Shown: positions 40,197 to 48,994 of the stretch, one piece after another
Numbering within the stretch: position 1 is the first letter of the stretch
Layout of the letters: each line of letters begins with the position of its first letter
Position numbers and translations under genes: made by a program
NCBI GenBank assembly: GCA_029266615.1
Contig: JAQSWN010000017.1
Span: 1 to 50,580 of the forward strand
Source of the DNA: Polyangiaceae bacterium
GTDB taxonomy: Bacteria > Myxococcota_A > Polyangia > Polyangiales > Polyangiaceae
Reading direction: 5' to 3'
DNA: 50,580 nt
The notes under the pieces: model-generated
What the model saw: only the letters and a program-made list of their open reading frames with translations
What the model was told of the DNA's origin: nothing
Databases searched by the model: none

Positions 40197-42395
40197 ATGC
40201 AGAACAATTCGGTGTGGGCGCTGGTGGCGCTCTTGGGGACGTGCGCGCTCGGCTGCAACGCCGGCGGCAGCGCCAAGGGTGGTGGTTCAAGGACCAACAA
40301 TAACGGAGCCACCAGTAGCGGCGGTGGGGAAGGCACCGCCGGCACGCCATCCATCGGGGGTATCGGCAACATGCCCAGCCTGGAAGTGCCGCCTGAGGTG
40401 GGCGTCATCGACGATCCGGACCCGACGAACCCGAACGTCGTTCACCCGAAGTGCTCGATGGGCCAATGCACGGACTTCCCGGCCGACCCCATCTTGGCAG
40501 AGGGCGTTCCCGCCAACGCGGCCGAGCTCTTCGCGGCGGCGGCGGATTTCACGCCCGGCTCGCTGTGCATGCTCGAGCCTCAGCTCTCCGCGGAAGGCAA
40601 GGAGGGGGCGATGCTCCCCTCCAATTGGGTGCGCCCACGCTTTCGCGTCGCCGCGCCTGCGGACATCGACTTGCTGGAGATCCGTATTCACTCGCCGATG
40701 GAGAAGAACGATCTCGTCGCCTACACGCTGTATAGCTCCAAGGCCGGTACGCCCGCGCCCGCCTGGTACCTGCCTAAGGAAATTTGGGCTGGCGCTGGCG
40801 GGGACACGGTTTCCGCGTCCGGCAACGGCTTCGCCAACAACGCCGCCGGTCACCCCGTCACGGTCACGATTCGCGGCATCAACTCGAAGGCGCCCGGCAA
40901 GCCCGTCGGCGTGACGGGCGATTTTCACATCGCGCCGGTCGTTGCCACCGGCAGCATGGTGTTCTGGACCGTCAACTCCGCGGCCGTCACGCCGGACTCG
41001 AGCAAGCTGCTCGGCTTCGCGGTGGGGGACGAAGGCGTGGCGGAGTCGCTCACGCTTCCGCAGATCCAGTGGACGGGAGAAATGAGCGAGGACGGCGCCG
41101 CGCTGCGTGGGCACTACGACATGCCCAAGCTCGCGGGCTTCACGGACGGCCAGGTACGCTGCATCGGCTGCCACACCTCTCTGCCCGACGGCAGCGGCGT
41201 CGTCTTCACGGATGACTGGCCCTGGTCCAAAGCCGCGTCTTCCTTGGCGGCCGGGAGCGTTGGGGCCGTGCCCACCGTCATCAGCGCGGGCGCCCAGGCC
41301 ATCATGAAGATGCCGTGGTGGGGAACGCAGACCCTTTCGCCCGGGCATTGGACCGCCGGAGACCGCGTGCTCGTAACGACTTACGGCACTACCTTCAAGT
41401 CAGGAGTGGCTCGAACGAAGGCTTGGGAAGGCCTCCCGGCGTACGACACCGCGAACCCGGCCAATAACGACACCGTGAAGTGGCATCAACTCGCGTGGAT
41501 CGACCTCGAAACGACGGCCGCTATCGACGTCGCCCTCACCGCGCCGCCCACGTACGGTCCTCCGGTGGACGCGCGTAACGCGGCGGCCTTGGCGGCTCAA
41601 GGCACGGCCTGGGGGCTCATCGCGACGGGAGACACGGGCTTCGGCGCCGCATCACCCAGCTTCAGCCACAAAGGCGATCAAATCGTCTACACCGCGACGG
41701 ACTACGCGCCCGACGGTCATCCCGACGCTCTCGCCACCACCGCGGACCTTCGCACCGTTCCGTACAACAACAAGGCGGGCGGTACGTCGCAGCCGCTCAC
41801 GGGCGCCGCGGATCCGGCGTTCCTCGAGTACTACCCATCTTATTCCGCGGACGACGCGCTCATCGCGTTCACGCGTGCTCCCGCCAAGAGCGCGGCCTCG
41901 CCGGACGGCCCGTACTACAATCGCTTCGGACAAGTGTCGGTCATCCCGGCCGCGGGCGGCACTGCGGTTCCGCTCGTCGCGAACGATCCAGGAACGTGCG
42001 CGGGTGACGACCCCAAGGTCGGTCAGATCAATAGCTGGCCCAAGTGGTCGCCGGACGCCGTCGTTTCGAAGGGCAAAACGTACTACTTTTTGGTCTTCTC
42101 CTCGGCGCGCAAGTACGGCGACGACTTCTCGCAGCAGTTCGAGCTGCCGCCGAATCCTCTTTCCTCGTTCAAAGGCCTGACCTCGTCTTCCCAGCTCTAC
42201 TTGGCCGCGGTGGTGGTCGACAACGCGACCCAAGCCATTACGACGTACCCCGCTGTCTACATCTGGAATCAGAACCGCTTGGCCGGCACGAACGGCGCGG
42301 CGGGCCTCAAGTACAGCAACCTGACGCCGGCCTGGGACCCGATCAAGCTGCCGCCGATCATCATCCCGGAGGTCGAGAACAAGCCCCCCAAGTGA
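40197..42395 (+). CDS. Secreted haem-motif lipoprotein with TolB-like propeller
   Basis: ATG 40197 gives 732 residues; the frame extends upstream without support. Lipobox GTCALGC, then a Gly-rich linker. The N-terminal third includes a beta sandwich (FRVAAPADIDLLEIRIHSP). A single c-type cytochrome motif CIGCH (C322, C325, H326) follows. The C-terminal half is a TolB/WD40-like propeller (DQIVYTATDYAPDG, ALIAFTRAPAKS). Similar CxxCH-plus-propeller lipoproteins occur in myxobacteria but are uncharacterised. A redox or metal role is possible. Confidence 0.82.
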   Translation: MQNNSVWALVALLGTCALGCNAGGSAKGGGSRTNNNGATSSGGGEGTAGTPSIGGIGNMPSLEVPPEVGVIDDPDPTNPNVVHPKCSMGQCTDFPADPILAEGVPANAAELFAAAADFTPGSLCMLEPQLSAEGKEGAMLPSNWVRPRFRVAAPADIDLLEIRIHSPMEKNDLVAYTLYSSKAGTPAPAWYLPKEIWAGAGGDTVSASGNGFANNAAGHPVTVTIRGINSKAPGKPVGVTGDFHIAPVVATGSMVFWTVNSAAVTPDSSKLLGFAVGDEGVAESLTLPQIQWTGEMSEDGAALRGHYDMPKLAGFTDGQVRCIGCHTSLPDGSGVVFTDDWPWSKAASSLAAGSVGAVPTVISAGAQAIMKMPWWGTQTLSPGHWTAGDRVLVTTYGTTFKSGVARTKAWEGLPAYDTANPANNDTVKWHQLAWIDLETTAAIDVALTAPPTYGPPVDARNAAALAAQGTAWGLIATGDTGFGAASPSFSHKGDQIVYTATDYAPDGHPDALATTADLRTVPYNNKAGGTSQPLTGAADPAFLEYYPSYSADDALIAFTRAPAKSAASPDGPYYNRFGQVSVIPAAGGTAVPLVANDPGTCAGDDPKVGQINSWPKWSPDAVVSKGKTYYFLVFSSARKYGDDFSQQFELPPNPLSSFKGLTSSSQLYLAAVVVDNATQAITTYPAVYIWNQNRLAGTNGAAGLKYSNLTPAWDPIKLPPIIIPEVENKPPK

Positions 42396-42401
42396 GGGGC
42401 T
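42382..42401 (+). terminator. Small hairpin at the convergent junction
   Basis: AGCCCC/GGGGCT stem of 6 bp with 8-nt loop over the stop of the lipoprotein gene; no T-run. Weak candidate for a two-way terminator between the convergent genes. Confidence 0.3.
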
Positions 42402-42425
42402 CGCTCTTGGAAAACGCGGGGAGAA

Positions 42426-44027
42426 TCAGGGCTTGAATTCGTCCATCGCCGGCAGGGCGACGGAGTCGAAGTCGAACAGCGCCTGGTTCTCCCAGGTGTT
42501 GCCGCTGGTTTCGTCGGCTGGATTCCAGCCGTTGCCGGGTACGGCCGTCCACGTCGCATCCCAGTAGAAGGCACCGAGACCGCGGCCACCCGGCACCGCG
42601 CGTACGATCGAGAGCACATCACGGAAGTTGCGCGCCTGGCCTTCCGGTGTCGCTGGGTAGCCGGAGACGAGCTGGCTCTCCAAGCCGATGATGTTGCTCT
42701 CGTCGTCCTGCCAGCCGAGCGTGAACGGGTACGCCGTCTCCGCAACGATGACGTCCTTGTCGTAGTACGCGGAGATGTCGTTCAGGTTCCGCTGCAGGTC
42801 GCCGAGCGACCCATGCCAGTAGCCGTAGTAGGACGCGGCGATGACGTCGAACTCTACGCCCCGAGACGTGATGTTGTCGAACCACCATCGGTAGAGCCCG
42901 TTGTCGCCGCCGTTGGCGAGGTGCAGGACCACCTTGGTGCTGGGCGAGCAAGCCTTCACGGCGCGAGCGCCCGCTTTCAGAAATTCCGCTAGGTTGTCCC
43001 AATTGGGCGGATCCCAGGTGTGTCCGTCGGGCCAGAGCATCCCCGCGTTCAGCTCGTTTCCTATTTGAATCATGTCCGGGCCGCGGCCGTTGACGGTCAT
43101 GGCGCGGCATACGTCGTAGGTGTGCTCATAGACGGCGCGACGCAGCCGCTCCACCGAGTAGCTGGCCCACGCCGCGGGCTTGTTTTGCTGACCGGGGTCG
43201 GCCCAGCTGTCCGAGTAGTGCAGATCCGCCAGCACCTTGAGGCCGGCGTCACGCGCGCGGCGCGCCATCGAGCGAGCCTCCGCGCGATCGTGATACCCGT
43301 CTGCCGGATCGACCCAGACCCGAACGCGCACGTGGCTCGCGCCGTGGCTCTCGAGAATCTCCAGCGCGGACTCGTCACCGCCGCACGCGTTGGGGCGCCG
43401 GAAGTCGTCGAAGTACTGACCGCCGTAGTCTTCCGACTTCGTCAAGCTGGATACGTCCGCGCCCAACACGGAGAGCTTGGCTTCGCCGCGCACGAGCTCT
43501 ACGTCGTCGAAATTGGACCACTCACCGCCGGCCGCGTCCGTGTGCAGGGAGATGGTGCAAGGCTTGCCGTCGGAGTAGGTGGAGACCGCGACTTGCAGCC
43601 ACTGATCGGCCCACGCCACCGGGGAATGAACGCGCTCGCTACGTCGGCCGCACTTTAGCTCCAAGTAGCTGTTGTTCTCGCCGGGGCTACGCTTGACCCA
43701 GCCCCGCAGTGTGTACCAGCCGGGGCGTAGGTTTTGTACGGTCTGCTCCGTGTCCACCGAGTAGGCGTCCGCGCTCCAGTGCGAGAGCCGCCAGTTGCCC
43801 CCGTGGCCGGTCCACTCCGTGAAGTCCGCGTTGACGGAGCCGCGGCTCTTCCAGCCGCTCGGCGTCCCGACGCCCGTGTTGTCTTGCTCGAAGCCTGCGT
43901 TCAGCAGCACCGGAGCAGTAGGCGCAGGCTTTGGACGATCATGCCCATGCCCAGCGTGAGCCACCCCGGGCCCGAACACCGCCAACACCAACGCCATCGA
44001 CGACCCCCAAATATTCGCCTTCGACAT
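42426..44027 (-). CDS. GH53 endo-beta-1,4-galactanase with N-terminal carbohydrate-binding domain
   Basis: 533 residues from ATG 44027. Sec signal (GPGVAHA) then a jelly-roll module (about 40-180: LLNAGFEQ...TPSGW...SNFDDVEL) that resembles the two lipoproteins of this operon. The GH53 barrel follows: GADVSSLTKSEDYGGQYFDDF, HVRVRVWVDP, LADLHYSDSWADPG, acid/base E325 in QIGNELNAGMLWP, nucleophile E430 in VAETAYPFT and end GLGAFYWDA. The enzyme cuts beta-1,4-galactan of pectin side chains. Two LacI-like palindromes lie 42 and 96 bp upstream. Secreted; both catalytic residues present. Confidence 0.95.
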   Translation of the reverse strand: MSKANIWGSSMALVLAVFGPGVAHAGHGHDRPKPAPTAPVLLNAGFEQDNTGVGTPSGWKSRGSVNADFTEWTGHGGNWRLSHWSADAYSVDTEQTVQNLRPGWYTLRGWVKRSPGENNSYLELKCGRRSERVHSPVAWADQWLQVAVSTYSDGKPCTISLHTDAAGGEWSNFDDVELVRGEAKLSVLGADVSSLTKSEDYGGQYFDDFRRPNACGGDESALEILESHGASHVRVRVWVDPADGYHDRAEARSMARRARDAGLKVLADLHYSDSWADPGQQNKPAAWASYSVERLRRAVYEHTYDVCRAMTVNGRGPDMIQIGNELNAGMLWPDGHTWDPPNWDNLAEFLKAGARAVKACSPSTKVVLHLANGGDNGLYRWWFDNITSRGVEFDVIAASYYGYWHGSLGDLQRNLNDISAYYDKDVIVAETAYPFTLGWQDDESNIIGLESQLVSGYPATPEGQARNFRDVLSIVRAVPGGRGLGAFYWDATWTAVPGNGWNPADETSGNTWENQALFDFDSVALPAMDEFKP

Positions 44028-44069
44028 GCGGACGCGCTCCTTCCTTGCACATCGTGTGTACCACGCTGA

Positions 44070-44085
44070 TAACCCGTACGGGTTA
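44070..44085. promoter_or_regulatory. LacI-like operator, copy 1
   Basis: Perfect 16-bp dyad TAACCCGTACGGGTTA (18 bp with flanking A/T), 42 bp upstream of the galactanase ATG. Typical size and CG centre for LacI/GalR-family sites. Confidence 0.8.
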
Positions 44086-44123
44086 TGGAATCGGTGCGCG
44101 GGCGAAGTTCGGTATCATGTCCA

Positions 44124-44139
44124 TAACCGTTGTCGGTTA
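44124..44139. promoter_or_regulatory. LacI-like operator, copy 2
   Basis: TAACCGTTGTCGGTTA: 6-bp arms TAACCG/CGGTTA around TTGT. Same half-site family as copy 1, 54 bp away, between the kinase stop (44160) and copy 1. Confidence 0.75.
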
Positions 44140-44159
44140 CAGATATCGTATGTGGGCCA

Positions 44160-45650
44160 TCACAAGCACTCTGGCTTGTACGTCTTGATTCCGCGCGCGA
44201 AGTAATAGGGCGGATTGCAGCCTTCGTTCGCGGTGGGGGCTGCCGCCGGCGGCGCGGAGGCCACAGCGGCGACAGGGGCCACTACCGGGCGGACCCCGCG
44301 CGGGCCTTTGACGCGAGATGCCTTCTCGTGCCCCGACGACTCCGGCGCTGCCGACGGCTCCGGCTCCGGCGCGGGCTCGGCGACGCTCACGGCCGCTTCC
44401 GGCGTTTTCCCGAGGGCTTCGGGAAGCGGAGACGCTGCGGCGCCAGGAGCAGCCGCGATCGACACTTCGCTGCTAACCGGCGACGCCGCGGCGCTGCCGT
44501 CCGCGCTCCAGAAGCGCGACGCGGCAACGCCACCCAACGCGAGCAAGAGGAGCGCCGCAGGCAAGAGCCAACGAGCGCGGCTGGGCGGCGGCGCGACCTC
44601 TTCGATCGCAGCGTCCTCCAGCTCGAGTGGCGGCGGCGGCAGCGAGTTTTGAAGCGCGGCGCTGATCAGCTCCGCGTGGCGGCGTCGCTCGGTTTGGTAC
44701 GAGTCTGCCAGCACCGAGCCGATGTCCCGAATCGACGAGTGCTGACCGCTACGGGTTCGGAAGCTGTCCAGGTCTTGCTGCATGGCGCGCGCGCTCGGGT
44801 AGCGGTCCTTCGGATCCGGCGCCGTCGCTTTGAGGATGATCTCTTCCAGCTCCGGATCGACTTCGCCGAACTGGCTAGGCTTCGGGATGTCCCCGATCGC
44901 GAGCCGATGCATCAACTGCGCTTCCGACACGCCGTCCCACATCCGCTTTCCGACCGCGGCTTCCCACAGCATGCTGCCGACCGCGAAAACGTCCGCTCGG
45001 CAGTCGATGTCTGCGCCGAGCATTTGCTCCGGGGCCATGTACGCGAGCTTGCCCTTGACCTCGCCGGCTTCCGTGCGAGTGCTGTTGGTCACCATCTTGG
45101 CGATGCCGAAATCCAACACCTTGATGATGCCGTCGTAGGTGACGAACACGTTGTGGGGGCTCACGTCACGATGCACGATCCCGAGCGGCGCGCCGTCGAA
45201 GTCTCGCAAGGTGTGGGCATACTCCAGCCCCGTCAGCACCTCCGAGATGATGGATAGGCGCATGCCGAGCGACATGCTCTCGCTCGTGCGCAGCGCGGAC
45301 AGCGGTTTGCCGTCCAGGTACTCCATGACCAGGAAGGGCGGATCCAGGTCCAGGCTGACTTCCTGAACCTGGATCAAGTTCGGGTGGTTGAAGCGCGCCG
45401 AGAGCCGCGCTTCGTCCATGAACATCTGCCGGATGGCATCGTCGTCCAAATCGCTTTCGCGCATGGACTTCAGCACGACCAACTTGTTGAAGCCGCCCGG
45501 CCCCTTGGCGCTCGCCAAGTACACCTTGGCCATCCCGCCCTCGCCCAGCTCCAAGATGGGCCGATAGGTCATGCCCGTGGAGCTGACTTGTACGTCCGAA
45601 CCGGTTGGGTCGGGCTCCGAGCTTTGGGCGGCGGAAGACGTAGAGCTCAT
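44160..45650 (-). CDS. Transmembrane Hanks-type Ser/Thr kinase
   Basis: ATG 45650 gives 496 residues; the open frame upstream runs over the PEGA gene. Glycine loop GEGGMAKV (36-43), K61, HRDVSPHN (160-167, the HRDVSP form common in myxobacteria), DFG (180-182) and YMAPEQ (204-209) are all present. The membrane helix is at about 360-380, and an Ala/Pro-rich tail ends in a conserved Cys-x-PPYYF...KPEC motif that is also found on the second kinase. It lies 29 bp after the PEGA gene, same strand. Active kinase by sequence. Confidence 0.95.
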   Translation of the reverse strand: MSSTSSAAQSSEPDPTGSDVQVSSTGMTYRPILELGEGGMAKVYLASAKGPGGFNKLVVLKSMRESDLDDDAIRQMFMDEARLSARFNHPNLIQVQEVSLDLDPPFLVMEYLDGKPLSALRTSESMSLGMRLSIISEVLTGLEYAHTLRDFDGAPLGIVHRDVSPHNVFVTYDGIIKVLDFGIAKMVTNSTRTEAGEVKGKLAYMAPEQMLGADIDCRADVFAVGSMLWEAAVGKRMWDGVSEAQLMHRLAIGDIPKPSQFGEVDPELEEIILKATAPDPKDRYPSARAMQQDLDSFRTRSGQHSSIRDIGSVLADSYQTERRRHAELISAALQNSLPPPPLELEDAAIEEVAPPPSRARWLLPAALLLLALGGVAASRFWSADGSAAASPVSSEVSIAAAPGAAASPLPEALGKTPEAAVSVAEPAPEPEPSAAPESSGHEKASRVKGPRGVRPVVAPVAAVASAPPAAAPTANEGCNPPYYFARGIKTYKPECL

Positions 45651-45678
45651 GGGGGAAAGAAGGAAGAAGACGGCGCGC

Positions 45679-46560
45679 TTACCAGGTGCGTGACGCGCCC
45701 AGCCCGAACGAGCTGGCGGAGGCGCCACGCACCGGGCCCAGCTCGAAACGCAGCTTCGCCTCGGGCGAGTCCACCTCGCGGCTCGGTCGCGCCAGGTAGA
45801 CGATGGTCGCGCCGAGCAGCGCCGCGGCGCCAACTCCGGCCGACACGTCGCCGATCGTGTACCAGCGCTTCATCTTCGTCAGGTCGTCGTCCGTGCAGCG
45901 CGGCTCGCAGCGGTCTTCCAACTTGCTCTTCTCCGAGTTGCCGAGGAGCGAGAAGGCGCCGAAACCGGCGAGCCCCGCGACGCCCAGACCGAGCAGCGGA
46001 TACACGATGACCGGCGTTGGACGAACGATTTCCTTCGGTGGTGGCGCGGCCGGCGCGGTCGCGGCCGCGGGCGCGGCCGGCTTCGCGGAGAAGTCCACCT
46101 GCATCATGCGCATGCGCTGGCCTTCCGGCAGCACGACGTCTTCTTCACGCGGCTCGAACCCGCCGAGCTCCACGCGCACCGTGTGGCGGCCGGGGTTGAC
46201 CTTGAAGGCGTGCGCGCGGTCCGCCACCGGCTTGCCGTCCACCGTCACCGTCGCGTCCAAGGCTTCTTTGCCGTCCAAGCGAACCTGGAAGACGAGCGAG
46301 GGCGTCGTTTGCTCGAGCTCCGTGATCCAGTTGCCGCAATCCGTAATGATGGCGCCCGGGCATGAGCCCGCCGAGCACACCTGCAGATGCTCCTGCGCTT
46401 CCAAGAACTTCCCGCTTTGCTTCAGCTCCTGAGCATTGCGATGCCCTTCCAAGCACTCGGCGCGGCTAGGCAACGCGGCCTGGGCGGCGGCTGCACCCGA
46501 CCAAGCTAGCGCGCACGTGGCAGCTGCGGTCGAGAGAGCGGCGCGGACGACGTGGTTCAT
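45679..46560 (-). CDS. PEGA-domain exported membrane protein
   Basis: ATG 46560 gives 293 residues. It is translationally coupled to the upstream kinase (TGATG). Signal peptide MNHVVRAALSTAAATCALA with AAAAQA cleavage. A Cys-containing TPR-like stretch (CSAGSCPGAIITDCGNW) follows, then a PEGA-like domain (VTVDGKPV...AFKVNPGRHTVRVELGGF) and two membrane spans near the end. Same type as 4751-6235. It probably interacts with the flanking kinases. Confidence 0.88.
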   Translation of the reverse strand: MNHVVRAALSTAAATCALAWSGAAAAQAALPSRAECLEGHRNAQELKQSGKFLEAQEHLQVCSAGSCPGAIITDCGNWITELEQTTPSLVFQVRLDGKEALDATVTVDGKPVADRAHAFKVNPGRHTVRVELGGFEPREEDVVLPEGQRMRMMQVDFSAKPAAPAAATAPAAPPPKEIVRPTPVIVYPLLGLGVAGLAGFGAFSLLGNSEKSKLEDRCEPRCTDDDLTKMKRWYTIGDVSAGVGAAALLGATIVYLARPSREVDSPEAKLRFELGPVRGASASSFGLGASRTW

Positions 46561-48140
46561 CAGATGCACTCCGGTTTGTAGGTCTTGATACCAGCTGAGA
46601 AGTAGTAAGGTGGATCGCAGCCGGCGGCGGGTTTCGCCTTGGGCGCTGCGGCCGCGGCGGTCGGCGGCGCGACCCAACGCGCGTGACCTTTGCGCTTGGG
46701 GGCGCTACTGCCGCTCGGCGAAGCGCTCGGCACCTCGGGCTCGTCTACCGCCATCGCCGAGTCGGTCGGCGCGACGGTGACGGGCGAGGCGGGCGGAGCC
46801 GCCGCCGAGAGAGCTTGGGCCGCGCTGGCGGGGGCGCTGGCCGTGGGGCGCAGCATGCTCGGGAGCCACGCCGCCAAGGCGAGGCCCGCCGCGCCCGCCA
46901 GCACGAGCCAAAAGCCGCGACGGCGTGGCGGCTGCAGCTGCACGGAGACGGAGCTCGACTTGGTGTTGTCGACGCCTCGTCGTGAATCCGGCGCGGCCGG
47001 CGTAGCGCCAGCGGGGGTGAGAAAATAGGGTGCCGGCGTCGGGCTGAACGAGCGCAGCATGCGGGGCCGAGAAGCGACACCGGAGATGCCCGAGCTCGTG
47101 CCGTCCGGTGAGAGGGCGCGCATGCCTCGCGAGGACTCCACGTCCAACAGGGACGCCACGTCGCGGTCCGTCGCGGCCACCGCGGCGGCCAGCTCACGCT
47201 GCCGCTCGGAGCGGGACTGACTGCAGGTGCGTGACAACAGCTCCCCCATGTCGCGCAGACTCACCGCCGGTAGCGTCTGAAGGTAGCGCTCGAGATCGCG
47301 CCGAAGCGCCTCCGCACCTTCGTAACGATCTTGGGGGAGCGGTGCCGTCGCGCGGGTAACGATGCGATCCAGCTCCGGGTCCACCTGCACGTGCTCGCCG
47401 AGGCGCGGGATGTTGCCGCGCACGAGCTCGCGAACGAGTTGAGGCTCCGTGAGCTGGCCCCACATGCGTTGGCTCGCGACCGCTTCCCAGAGCAAGCAAC
47501 CGATGGCGTACACGTCCGCGCGACGGTCGACGCCCTTGCCGGTCACCTGCTCGAACGGCATGTACGCAATGCGCCCTTTGATGACGCCGGTGCGCGTTTT
47601 GTCTTCGGAAGCGGCGACCTTCGCGATGCCGAAGTCCAGCAGCTTGACGCGCGCGTCGTACGTGATGAACACGTTCTGCGGGCTCACGTCTCGGTGCACG
47701 ATACCGAGCGGGTTACCGTGATAGTCCGCCAAGTCGTGCGCGTACTGCAAGCCGGCGAGGACCTCGCACAGCACGCGGAGGCGCATGGGCAGCGTGAACG
47801 CGTCACCGAGAGAGCGGTACACACCGGACAGCGGCTGGCCGTCCAGGTACTCCATGACGAGCATGACCCCGCCGTCCGCCGCTTCCACGACCTCCGACAC
47901 CTGCACGACGTTGGGGTGATTGAGACGCGCGGAGAGCCGCGCCTCCGCCAGGAACATCTGCCGCATCGCCGGGTCCGCGACCAACTCGTCGCGGACCGAC
48001 TTCACGACGACCAAACGCTTGAATCCGCCTTGGCCGAGAGCGAGCGCCAAATGGACGTTGGCCATGCCGCCGCTGCCCAGCGGCAGAAGCCGCTGGTAGC
48101 GCATGCCTTGACCGAGACCCGGTTGAACGCTCGAGGTCAC
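46560..48140 (-). CDS. Transmembrane Ser/Thr kinase with altered APE motif
   Basis: 526 residues from ATG 48140. Gly loop GSGGMANV (22-29), K47, HRDVSPQN (149-156), DFG (169-171). The end of the activation segment reads YMPFEQ (193-198), while the sister kinase has YMAPEQ. Pro in place of Ala and Phe in place of Pro may weaken activation-loop anchoring, but Glu is retained. A Ser/Pro-rich juxtamembrane region precedes one helix (about 410-430) and the same Cys-x-PPYYF...KPEC tail as the first kinase. The start overlaps the upstream lipoprotein stop by 4 bp. Confidence 0.93.
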   Translation of the reverse strand: MTSSVQPGLGQGMRYQRLLPLGSGGMANVHLALALGQGGFKRLVVVKSVRDELVADPAMRQMFLAEARLSARLNHPNVVQVSEVVEAADGGVMLVMEYLDGQPLSGVYRSLGDAFTLPMRLRVLCEVLAGLQYAHDLADYHGNPLGIVHRDVSPQNVFITYDARVKLLDFGIAKVAASEDKTRTGVIKGRIAYMPFEQVTGKGVDRRADVYAIGCLLWEAVASQRMWGQLTEPQLVRELVRGNIPRLGEHVQVDPELDRIVTRATAPLPQDRYEGAEALRRDLERYLQTLPAVSLRDMGELLSRTCSQSRSERQRELAAAVAATDRDVASLLDVESSRGMRALSPDGTSSGISGVASRPRMLRSFSPTPAPYFLTPAGATPAAPDSRRGVDNTKSSSVSVQLQPPRRRGFWLVLAGAAGLALAAWLPSMLRPTASAPASAAQALSAAAPPASPVTVAPTDSAMAVDEPEVPSASPSGSSAPKRKGHARWVAPPTAAAAAPKAKPAAGCDPPYYFSAGIKTYKPECI

Positions 48141-48994
48141 TGAGTGTCCGCGCCCCCCGCGCCGCTGGCGCCGCCATCCCCACCGGGGTTGGCGTTGGGA
48201 TCCGGCTCGAAGGTGAACAAGTCCGCGTTGAGCCAGTGGGGAGGCGTGGATTCGATACGTAAGCCGACGGTGCAGCTACCGCCCTTGACCTCGATGCCTT
48301 CCACCAGAACCGGCGACCAGGCGGACGCCCCCGCGGAAAGAACGGAGACGGGATCCGGCTCCGCGCCTCCGCAGTCCTTAGCGTAGACTTCGACGATGAG
48401 GCCAGTGTCCAAATTGAAGTAACCCTTGAAGACGTACGTTCCATCCTTCAGACCTTTGATGGTCTGGGACATGTCCACGTCGAAGGGATCCTCCATGTGC
48501 CACGTGCTGAACTGATAATTGCCATCAGGCACGGTGCCCGTGCCTTGCGGCGGCTGCACGAATGCGTACCGGGGAGGGTTCTGTAAAGCGCTCGGGGGAT
48601 CGACGGTCCAGCCCGCTACGCTGTTCGTTTCGAAGCTACCGTTGACGAGCTCGCCGGTAGCACCCGCACCGCCACCGCCACCTTTGCCTCCGCTGCCGGC
48701 ACTGGTGCCTCCGGCGCTGGTGCCTCCGGCGTTCGTGCCCCCGGACTTGGTGCCTCCGCTGGGCTCGTTACCGCTCGTTCCACCAGAGCTCGGCTCGGCG
48801 CCGGCGCCGCCTTCGCGGCTCTCCGTGCCGGCCGCAGAGGTTCCCGCAGACGAGCTTTCCGTGCCGCCTGCGTTCGAGCCGCCAGTGCCTTTCTGCAGGT
48901 AATCGAAATCCTGCAGAGAGCAGCCAGCGGCAAGAAGCAGCGCGAGCTGCGCGGTCCCAAATGTTCGGTTACGACGAGCAGCTCTCATGCGCAT
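48137..48994 (-). CDS. Carbohydrate-binding-type lipoprotein
   Basis: ATG 48994 overlaps the upstream gene stop (TGATG); 285 residues. Lipobox LLAAGC, a ~90-residue Gly/Ser/Thr linker, then a jelly-roll domain (LVNGSFE...GWTVDPP...QTIKGLKDGTYVFKGYF...LNADLFTFEPD). The pattern N-[GS]-FE...GW...-Q-x-[IV]-x-x-L-x-x-G-x-Y matches the N-terminal module of the galactanase. Likely binds a plant or exogenous glycan at the surface. The stop overlaps the kinase ATG by 4 bp, so sensor and kinase are co-translated. Confidence 0.82.
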   Translation of the reverse strand: MRMRAARRNRTFGTAQLALLLAAGCSLQDFDYLQKGTGGSNAGGTESSSAGTSAAGTESREGGAGAEPSSGGTSGNEPSGGTKSGGTNAGGTSAGGTSAGSGGKGGGGGAGATGELVNGSFETNSVAGWTVDPPSALQNPPRYAFVQPPQGTGTVPDGNYQFSTWHMEDPFDVDMSQTIKGLKDGTYVFKGYFNLDTGLIVEVYAKDCGGAEPDPVSVLSAGASAWSPVLVEGIEVKGGSCTVGLRIESTPPHWLNADLFTFEPDPNANPGGDGGASGAGGADTQ

